Below, piece after piece: positions 26,985-34,307 of a stretch of 34,307 nt of DNA; positions within the stretch are counted from its first letter, which is position 1, and every line of letters starts with the position of its first letter. Origin of the DNA: Scenedesmus sp. ARA3 (lineage: Eukaryota > Chlorophyta > Chlorophyceae > Sphaeropleales > Scenedesmaceae). Made by a program: the position numbers and the translations under genes. Under the pieces are notes generated by a model, which did not search any database, was not told the origin of the DNA, and saw nothing but the letters and a program-made list of their open reading frames with translations. The DNA is taken from contig RWJK01001439.1 in assembly GCA_004335835.1 (NCBI GenBank), positions 4,293 through 38,599 of the forward strand, written 5' to 3'.

Positions 26985-29900
26985 CAGTGGCAGTCAGATG
27001 GCTGAAGGTGACGGGTGTGAACCACATAACAGCAGACATCTGACTTTGGCAGAACGAGAACGTTCTGGACGCATGTTTTGACACAGCCTGAGGCCCCCCA
27101 CCTGAAGGAGTAGCCCTCTTCCAGCTGCCGCCGCTGCAGTAACTCCACTTACTAACCAGTAATAGTAGTTGTACAACATTACATGTATTGTTACTGTTGC
27201 TTTCTTGCAAGTTTGGCGACAGCAATAGAGGCCGCCCACCTGAAGCAAAAGCCCTCTTTGGGCAGTGTGTTTATTGATACAGAATACTTTACTAACTCAC
27301 AGAAACAACAAGTAGCAGTGACAGACACCGATAAAATATGACAAAAAAACGCAGCCGCCCACCTGAAGGAGAAGCCCTCCTCGGGCAGGCGCCGCTGCAG
27401 CCACTCCAGCGTGGAGTTGTACTGGCTGAACACCAGCGCTTTGCTGGAGGGGTCGGCAGCACGCATGGCCGTCAGCTCAGCGATCAACGCCTGCAGCAGC
27501 AACAGCAGCAGCAGCAGCAGCAACGTCACGGTGCAGCCTTTTTTTTTTGAGACAGCATTGCTCTGAACTGCTGGCTGCATCACAGGCGACTCAGCCAGTA
27601 CTGATGCGGAACACCCGATACAAACAAACTCGCACCTGCAGCTTGCTCTCACACTCCAGCAACTCTCCTGCTGACTCAGCCGAGCCACGGCGGCTGGCCC
27701 GGCCGCCACTTTCAGCTGCAGCAGAGTCCAGCTACTGCGCTGCCCCAGCTCATCCTTACTCATAAATCTAAACACTAGCCTATACACCGGGCCGCCTCTC
27801 ACGCTGGCCGCATCACAAACGGCTCGTGGCCGACCCCAAGCAACCATCTGCAAACAATCAACATGACAGAATTATACCACACCTTAAAGACAAAAAGTAA
27901 ACACCCGCACCTGCAGCTTGCTCTCGCACTCCAGCACCTCCCCTGCTGCCTCAGCCAAGCCACGCCGGCTGGCAGTGGCACAATGTCCATCTTCAGCACT
28001 ACTTGATACACCAACACACACATAGGTGTGTGTCGCACCTGCAGCTTGCTCTCACACTCCAGCACCTCCCCTGCTGCCTCAGCCGAGCCGCGCCGGCTGG
28101 CCCGTGCTGCGCGCTCGTCAGCAGACTCGGGCCCCTGCACTGCCTCCAGCTCGTCCTCGCTGCCATCTGAGTCGTTGCCGCTGCTGCTGCTGCCGCTGCG
28201 GGGCATGCGGCTCTTGGTCTTCTTGGCCAGCACTGCAGGGTGACGGCAGCGACAGCACACGAGTGAAAATTATATAAAAAAAGTGTGCAGGCAGGCAGGT
28301 CGGAAGTTAACATGCTCTTCTTGGCGAGCACTGCAGGGTGACAGACAGAGGCACACGATTTGCAGGTTGAGCAGGCCTGGTCAGGAAAGGTACACTGGCG
28401 TACACGCTGGCCATGTGGTCATCACAGCCGGCAAGGACAACGCTGCCGGGTGCGTGGCTTTGGATCGGCAGCATGCGTGTGTCAAACTCGCTTGGGTTAA
28501 ACTGCATGTGTGCACTGCACATGTGCACATGTGTGCATTGCGCATGTGTGCGAGCGACGTGTGGGCAGGTCTCACCTGGCGTGGCCTGGTTGTTCCTGCC
28601 GGGTGCGCGCAGTGCCAGTGGGTTGAGGTCGCCCCTGCACAGCGGGCAGTGCGTGCTGCTGCTCAGCACACCCAGGATGCACTCCCTGCAGCAGCAGCAG
28701 CAGCAGCAGCAGCGGCGGCAGCGGACACCAGTTGAGCGACCACTCAATCATGACCAGAGAAAACAGCCGCCAGGTGCATGTCATCACCCTCGGCACACCT
28801 TGCAACACAGCACAGCGGCAAATCACATCACCGAGCGCTCGCAGCCCAATAACATGCAGCAAGGTACAACTTGATGTAATGCATGGCCAGAACATCTGCA
28901 ACTACTGTGTCACAAGTATTCATTTGCAAAACCATTATTACAAGCATCAAAAGACACCACATGGCACTGCTCCAGCAAGCGATGCAAAACTTTGTGTTAC
29001 ATTGTGTTATATGACAACTCACTTGCAGAACCAGTGATGGCAGGGCGTCATCACAGGCGCCTCGTAAGCATCCAGGCAGATGGGGCACTCCAGCTCCGCA
29101 GGCACTGTGATCGTGCAGTCCTCAGGCACAGCAACAGCAGCAGCAGCAGCCATGCCAGCTGCTGCTGCTGCAGCGCCAGAGACAATGGCGTGTGCTGTTG
29201 CTGCTGCCTCCAATGCGGATGGCAGCGCCAGGTCACTAGGCCGCAGCTGGCCACCACTGCAGATGCCTGCAAGTCAAAGATATCACGCATGATGAACAGT
29301 TTCAAATGCATGCCAAGAGCACTGCCCCGTACCAAAGCATGAAAGCATTGCACGGTGCTGTTGTTGCGGCATCAAGCAAGGTCAGACTGCAGAACTATGT
29401 GTTGTCAAATCATGCTGCGGTATTGGCATTATGTAGAACTGCGTCTGCAGCCACTCATCTCGCAGCAAAAGCAGCAGCACCATGATCTGCCTCGATGCAT
29501 GTAAGGAAGCTGGCCACAGTCAACAGCATGCAAGCAGAGCTGCGGTGATAGCATTGAGTAAAACTGTCCAAAGCCACTCACGGCGCAGCGGCAGCAGCAG
29601 CGCCATGATCTGCAGCAGCTTCTGGTTGATTGCTGCGGGGCTGAAGTGCCGCACAGACGCCCACAGCGCCGCAGCCTTTGCGTGCACATCCAGGTAGGCG
29701 CGGCGCTCCACAGGAGACAGCACAACTGCAGCACAGCACGGCGAGGTGGCCACGGCAGACACTTGTTGAGTTGAGTTGTGCAGTGGTGTAGCTCAAGGAT
29801 AATGTGACGCAGAAGCTGGAAACAATGAGCAACTGCAGAAACCTTAGCTTTTCACCCTGGCAACACTCTCACAAGGTGAACATGATCAGCAAAATGACCG

Positions 29901-32900
29901 CAATGGATTGTGAGACCAAAAAGGAAAAAAACAAACCAAGTTACTCACGCGGCACCAACTCCTCTGTCTTCTCAGGCAGCGCCGACACGCTCATACAGCA
30001 ACGCATCATCAACAGCCATAGTATCCAACACAGTGCTTTGAAAGGCCACCAAACCTCCAAATCATTACCCACCTGGCACCAGCTCCTCTGTCTTCTCAGG
30101 CAGCGCAAGCACGCTGACCCCCGCGATCGTCTGCGCCTTGGTGTGCCGCACCATCGAGTGCCGCAGCACATACAGCAGCGGCACCAGGCTCACTCCATAT
30201 CCATGCCCTGTAAATGCAGGCTTGATGCGGCTGTCAAAGAAAGCCTTACTGGCCATCGGCTGCATGTGCAGCGCTGCAAACTGGCCCAGCAGGTCGCTGA
30301 TGTCACTGCTGAGGGGTGTGCCTGTGCACACCCAGCGGCGCTGCGCTGCGAGTGCCACGCAGGCTTTGGACTGCCCAGCTGCTACATTCTTCACAGTATG
30401 GCCCTCGTCGAAGACCACGCGGTGCCACTGCACCTGGTGCAGCGGGCTGCGCCCCGCGGTGCTGCCGTTCTTGCCATAGTCGCTGGCCAGCGTGGCATAC
30501 GTTGTGACTACGAGGTCATACTGCGTGGCCAGGCGCAGCGGGTCGCGCACCCTGCATCAAAATGAACAGAATGGAAGATATAAGACAGCAACAGCAGCAT
30601 AGTGAGCTTGTGCTTACGGCGCGGCTCGGCGCAGCGCGTTGCGCACCCTGCGCATCAGGTTAGGCAGGCAGGCAGCACAGCAGAGTCAGCTTGCAGAGGG
30701 TGTTGCAGCTGGAAGTGTGTGTTTATTCTTGCCGTAGTCACTGGCCAGCGTGGCGTACGTTGTGAAAACAAGGTCGTACTGTGTGGCCAGGCGCAGCGGG
30801 TCACGCCCCCTGCATAAAAATGAACAGAATGGAAGACACACGACAGCAACGGCAGCATAGTGAGCTTGTGCTTACAGCGCGGCTCGGCGCAGCCGGTTGC
30901 GCACCCTGCGCATCACCTTTAAGCAGGCAGGCAGCACAGCACAGTCAGCTTGCAGAGGGTCTTGCAGCGGGCTGCGCCCCGCGGTGCTGCCATTCTTGCC
31001 GTAGTCGCTGGCCAGCGTGGCGTAGGTTGTGACCACGAGGTCGTACTTCGTGGCCAACCGCAGCGGGTCACGCACTCTGCATGAAATTGCAGAGGAAAGC
31101 CAGCACCGCACAGTTAGCTTGGAATATGTGTAGCAGCTCATTCATGTGTTTGTCCTAGCCGTAGTCGCTGGCCAGCGTGGCGTAGGTTGTGACAACAAGG
31201 TCGTACTGCGTGGCCAGCCGCAGTGGGTCACGCACCCTACGAGGCAGGCGACACAGCACGCGAGACAGAGCAAAGCAACACAAGTGAGCTTGGCGTCTTA
31301 TGGCTGAAACGGTGGCTGGTTGCAGCGGGCCGCACGCCCTGTGCATGGGTTTGCGAAAGGCAGGCAGCGCAGCTCGCAGCGTGGTGGGGTTGGCGGCTAG
31401 CAGATTGAAATGTTGTGGCGCAGTCACTTGTCAGTGCTATGCTTCTCACGCAGTTGGCGGCTGTGACATGCAACATGTGCTATTGTATGGGTTGGACTGC
31501 GAGCAGCATGCTGCAAACAGCCGGCCCGCTCATCTTCACATGATTGCCAGGCAACATAGTAGAGCACACACACATCCATCCCTACCTGTTCTGGCCGTGG
31601 TAGGGGTGCATCTTGAGCCCGCCGGACAGCTTGCTGGCCGCCTCAGTTCACACCATCATGGCGCGGCTGGTTGTCTTAAAACATGAGCATGCACAAAACC
31701 TCTCATACTAGCATGATAAGTACTTATCAAGACAAAGTGCCAGTGGCGCGATCTTCAAGCCCTGGGGGCTGCAACGCACAATCCAACAACAATCACAAAC
31801 AGCTAAAACCACACACATCCAACCCTACCTGTTCTGGCCGTGATAGGGGTACATCTTCAGCCCTCCGGACAGCTTGCTGGCTGCCTCAGCACACCACTGG
31901 CCCACCAGCGATACAGCCACCACCACCAGCGTGGCTCTGCTGTTGATCTTCTTGCCTGTTGGGTCATACGTGCCGGGAAGCACTGAAGGGGGTGCGGGGT
32001 TGGACAGCACGAGGCCGAGCACCTCTACCGTCTTGCCGAGTCCCATCTCCTCAGCTGCATCAGGCGCATCACACACAATTGCAGGCAGCACAGTTGCAGT
32101 AGACATGCAGCACAGCAGTCAGCTGAAGGCTTAGAAAAATGCATACAGAGGGTTGAACAGCACCAGGCCAATAACCTCCACTGTCTTGCCGAGTCCAATC
32201 TCCTCAGCTGCAGCAGGTGGATGGCAAACAGCAGCACAGGTGCAGGAGACATGCAGCACAGCAGTCAGCTGAAGGCTTAAAAACAGGCATTCAAAGGGTA
32301 GGACAGCACCAGGCCTAGCACCTCCACCGACTTGCCAAGTCCCATTTGCTCAGCTGCAGCAGGTGGATGGCAAACAGCAGCACAGGTGCAGCAGACACAT
32401 GTCACAATAGTTGACCAACAGTACAACAGTACACCAACAGTACAACAGCAGGGTGGGACTCGACGAGGCCTAGCACTTCCACTTTCTTGCCGAGTCCCAT
32501 CTCCTCAGCTGCATTTACAAAGAGCATCATAGTACAAAGAGCAGCACAGGTACAGCAGATACACGCAAGTGTCCAGTGATCGACAGCGCAACGGCAAGCA
32601 CATGCACCATGTTCGGCTGTGCTTGCAGGCAGAAGCTGGCCACTGCTTTGTTCATCATGCATCACTGCTTTGTCTGCATCCAGGATAACAGCTGCCGGCC
32701 TGCACTGTGTCTGCACATGCTGCTGTACCACACAATGTGTGTTGCTGATCACCAGATATAGTGTTTCTCACCTAGGAACCTGCCCCAGGGTGCAGGCGGC
32801 ACTTGGTGACACAGCCGCTCAAGCACAGGGCTCCACCACACACCCTCAAGCACACCTTGATCTTGCCGCACTAAACCAAGTAGCAGCAACAAAGCTACCA

Positions 32901-34307
32901 GGTCACCGGCAACGCGCACGCAGTGCAAGCAACACGGCATTCGCCCCTCACCTAAGAACCCGCCCCAGGGTGCAGGCGGCACCTGGTGGCTCAGCCGCTC
33001 CAGCACAGGACTCCACCACACGCCCTGGCCTCGCTCACCCACGCTGCTCACCACCTGCTGCTGCTGCTGCTGGCCTGTCACATGCTGCTGCTGCTGCTGT
33101 GGTACCGGCGGCAGCCACCGCCACAGCAGCTGCCGCCAGCCGCCGTCCAGCTTTTCTGCTTCCTGCATGAAGGCCAGGGACTGCAGCTGGTAGGGGTGCA
33201 GCCGCACGTTGAGGCCCGCGGGCTGTTGCGCCGGCAGCCGCTCAGCTGCACAAAGAACATGGCAGATTGATGCAGCAACAAATCAGAAAACATTGTTGGG
33301 AAGTATGCGCAGCAAAGCGTGCAGCCCAAACATACTACAAACAGCAAGGCAACTCGCCGGTCCTTCCAGATGCGGAACATATATTTGACGTACAGCTGGT
33401 AGGGGTGCAGCCGCACGTTGAGGCCTGCGGGCTGCTGCGCTGCCAGCCGCTCTGCTGCACACAAAACACAGACTGATGCGGCAGAGCAGCACATCAGAAC
33501 AGGAAATCCAGACGGCATGCACAGCATAGTGAGCAGACCAAACACATCAGCTACACCAAGGTTGCCTGTCTCACATATGGCCCTGAAAACAGCAGTACGG
33601 CACCGCTAGACAGCAGCAGCAGCAGCAGCAGCATGCAGCCACGCACACATGTTGCTGCCCACTGCATGAGCTTGGTTATGCTCCTGCAGTCGGTGGCTGT
33701 CAAACCTTCGAGCTCTCACACCAACATGCAACCAGCACAACATCTCAACACAAACCTCTGAGCAGACTGTAGACTGTGTGGCGGCATGTCCTGCCTGTAA
33801 AAAGCACGCACATGCATGTTTCTTCACAATACACACCTGTCACCGCCCACTGCATGAGCTTGGCGATGCTCCTGCAGTCGGTGTTCTTCAGGCCCTCAGG
33901 CTCCCGCGCAGCATGCATCCAGCACAAAACCTTGACATAACACAAAAGGCGTAGATCCTGTGGCAGCATGTACTGCCTGCAACACATTTCCTGACAATGC
34001 AAATAGGCAGGCCCATCCAAAAGCGGCACTGGCGAAGAACAGTGTACACCAGCAAGCCAGCAAACAGCTGCCCACCTGTCACTGCCCACTGCATCAGCTT
34101 GGCGATGCTCCTGCAGTCGGTGTTCTTCAGGCCCTCAAGCTCCCGCGCAGCATGCATCCAGCACAAAACCTTGACATACTACAAAAGGCGTAGATCCTGT
34201 GGCAGCATGTACTGCCTGCAACACATTTCCTGACAACGCAAATAGGCAGGCCCATCCAAAAGCGGCACTGGCGGAGAACAGTGTACACCAGCAAGCCAGC
34301 AAACAGC
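24789..34307 (-). CDS. Rad5/HLTF-type SNF2 ATPase with RING finger, 5'-truncated by window edge
   Basis: Exons: 33837 upward (start uncertain), 33245-32952, 32054-31829, 30551-30073, 29725-29582, 29266-29023, 28685-28576, 28232-28039, 27490-27363, 26930-26799, 26040-25985, 25619-25561, 25247-24789 (TGA); phases agree; 840 aa from 33245 on. Order: VRLHPYQLQSLAFM; motif I EEMGLGKTVEVLGLV; VVVAVSLVGQW; YDLVVTTYATLASDYG; motif II FDEGHTVKN (DEGH, as in HLTF/Rad5); CTGTPLSSDISDLL; C3HC4 RING CPICLDAYEAPVMTPCHHWF with CKECI and CPLC split over two exons; KALVFSQYNSTLEWLQ; motif V VGINLTAAS; HVFLLEPCLNPALEEQAIG; motif VI GRAWRMGQQRKV; acidic/Ser spacer and Ala-rich tail. Relatives are DNA-dependent ATPases, often ubiquitin ligases for PCNA in damage tolerance; that role is inferred. 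A HIRAN domain, if any, is outside. Confidence 0.92.
25849..25877 (-). repeat. Donor-side echo of SNF2 exon encoding NPALEEQAIG
   Basis: A near-perfect copy of the exon end with GTGAGT donor, 136 bp downstream of the real junction (25985). Confidence 0.93.
26047..26083 (-). repeat. (CTG)n before SNF2 exon 26040-25985
   Basis: About 12 sense CTG units ending close to the acceptor CCGCAG. Confidence 0.9.
26376..26713 (-). repeat. Three donor-side echoes of the SNF2 motif V exon
   Basis: The end of exon 26930-26799 (LLSMRSGAVGINLTAA) recurs at 26663-26713 (GT kept), 26512-26555 (donor lost) and 26376-26427 (frame preserved but AVSIDLAA). Similarity falls with distance from the exon. Confidence 0.92.
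26946..26980 (-). repeat. (CTG)n before SNF2 exon 26930-26799
   Basis: About 11 sense CTG units, ending 16 nt before the exon. Confidence 0.9.
27102..27267 (-). repeat. Two donor-side echoes of the SNF2 exon encoding EEGFSFR
   Basis: Copies end at 27240 and 27102 (real junction 27363), spacing 123 and 138 bp. Both keep CTTCAG/GTGGG. They read KEGFCFR and EEGYSFR. Confidence 0.93.
27494..27522 (-). repeat. (CTG)n before SNF2 exon 27490-27363
   Basis: Sense CTG units, slightly interrupted, directly abutting the acceptor GCTGCTGCAG. Confidence 0.88.
27636..27978 (-). repeat. Two donor-side echoes of the SNF2 acidic-spacer exon
   Basis: The exon end encoding SRRGSAEAAGEVLECESKLQ recurs with ends at 27911 and 27636 (real junction 28039). 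Both keep the donor. The copies are long (about 67 bases) and only mildly diverged. Confidence 0.94.
28311..28330 (-). repeat. Acceptor-side echo of the SNF2 acidic-spacer exon
   Basis: CACCCTGCAG/TGCTCGCCAAGAAG repeats the real acceptor and first codons (28232), 98 bp upstream. Confidence 0.85.
28687..28713 (-). repeat. (CTG)n before SNF2 second RING exon
   Basis: About eight sense CTG units directly at the acceptor of exon 28685-28576. Confidence 0.9.
29460..29490 (-). repeat. Donor-side echo of SNF2 exon 29725-29582
   Basis: Repeats the end encoding QIMALLLPLRR with substitutions; the donor GTGAGTGG has become ATGAGTGG. 122 bp downstream of the real junction. Confidence 0.8.
29948..29990 (-). 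repeat. Donor-side echo of the SNF2 DEGH exon
   Basis: Repeats the end encoding VSVLALPEKTEELVP, 125 bp downstream of the junction at 30073. The junction shifted but a GTGAGT is present. Confidence 0.92.
30732..31238 (-). repeat. Three acceptor-side echoes of the SNF2 DEGH exon
   Basis: Exon start 30551 (VRDPLRLATQYDLVVTTYA) recurs from 30809, 31076 and 31238. The first two sit in a tandem unit of about 260 bp that also repeats intron sequence. The copy from 31076 extends through GKNGSTAGRSPL. The acceptor in the farthest copy is TAG instead of CAG. Confidence 0.95.
31586..31645 (-). repeat. Donor-side echo of the SNF2 motif I exon
   Basis: Repeats the end encoding ASKLSGGLKMHPYHGQNR with AG/GTAGGG, 243 bp downstream of the real junction at 31829. 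Confidence 0.92.
32165..32515 (-). repeat. Three acceptor-side echoes of the SNF2 Walker A exon
   Basis: The exon start encoding EEMGLGKTVEVLGLV (real start 32054) recurs at about 32209, 32352 and 32515, periods about 145-165 bp, with intron sequence repeated too. They read EEIGLGKTVEVIGLV, EQMGLGKSVEVLGLV and EEMGLGKKVEVLGLV; all keep GCAG before the copy. Confidence 0.95.
32772..32838 (-). repeat. Donor-side echo of SNF2 exon 33245-32952
   Basis: Repeats the end encoding VWWSPVLERLSHQVPPAPWG with GTGAG donor, about 180 bp downstream of the real junction. Confidence 0.93.
33386..33457 (-). repeat. Acceptor-side echo of SNF2 exon 33245-32952
   Basis: Repeats the start encoding ERLAAQQPAGLNVRLHPYQL with its acceptor, about 210 bp upstream of the real start. 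Confidence 0.93.
33648..33712 (-). repeat. Old, diverged echo of the most upstream SNF2 exon
   Basis: Resembles the CRSIAKLMQWAVTG exon end with many substitutions and no clean donor. Confidence 0.8.
33838..34307. repeat. 239-bp tandem duplication containing a SNF2 exon
   Basis: Unit 33838-34076 is repeated from 34077 to the window end (231 bases seen, about seven differences, ~97% identical). Each copy includes the exon end encoding EGLKNTDCRSIAKLMQWAVT with a GT donor (junctions 33837 and 34076), so either copy can join exon 33245 in phase 1. Confidence 0.96.

Noticed and set aside
29804..30565. 253-codon plus-strand frame
   Set aside because: Antisense to the helicase DEGH exon; no recognisable motifs.

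Overview
The window reads as nuclear DNA of a green alga, most likely a chlorophycean. The genes are split into many short exons with GT-AG (twice GC-AG) introns, coding exons are G+C-rich, CAG/CTG trinucleotide tracts and Ala/Gln/Ser runs are everywhere, and TGTAA stands at plausible 3' ends. The protein families also fit: a plant-type S-adenosylhomocysteine hydrolase with the extra insert, and a plant-like COG3. A placement near Scenedesmaceae is a guess from composition only.

Layout. (1) About 1-2064, minus strand: the 5' part of an ADP-ribosylglycohydrolase/J1-crystallin family gene, 5 exons visible, running off the left edge. (2) 2548-10699, minus: a complete 14-exon COG3 gene (Golgi tethering complex subunit, 871 aa by my splice model). 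(3) 10700-12781: divergent intergenic region with a tight cluster of ACGT-core motifs. (4) 12782-18055, plus: a complete 10-exon S-adenosylhomocysteine hydrolase gene (485 aa), with a 13-N assembly gap in intron 3. (5) 18056-19194: convergent 3' region. (6) 19195-23333, minus: a 9-exon molybdenum-cofactor-sulfurase-like gene (555 aa) that has the PLP aminotransferase domain and the Cys motif but stops before any MOSC domain. (7) 23334-24788: intergenic, with small tandem repeats. (8) 24789 to beyond 34307, minus: a Rad5/HLTF-type SNF2 ATPase with an embedded RING finger, 13 exons visible, 5' end outside the window. All splice models were built by hand; adjoining exons agree in phase and in protein-family alignment.

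The genes are housekeeping genes with no shared pathway. The unusual biology lies in their introns. All five genes carry extra, diverged copies of exon ends together with the splice site. Copies of a donor-side exon end lie downstream in the following intron; copies of an acceptor-side exon end lie upstream in the preceding intron. They occur singly or in arrays of up to six, with periods of about 110-260 bp, and range from about 97% identical to barely recognisable. I call them exon-edge echoes. They look like the product of repeated short tandem duplications across exon/intron borders, and they appear to be a major source of intron length here. One array (SAHH intron 8) includes an inverted copy that makes a perfect 28-bp hairpin nearly identical to coding sequence of its own host gene. 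Separately, (CTG)n tracts in sense orientation sit just upstream of many 3' splice sites.
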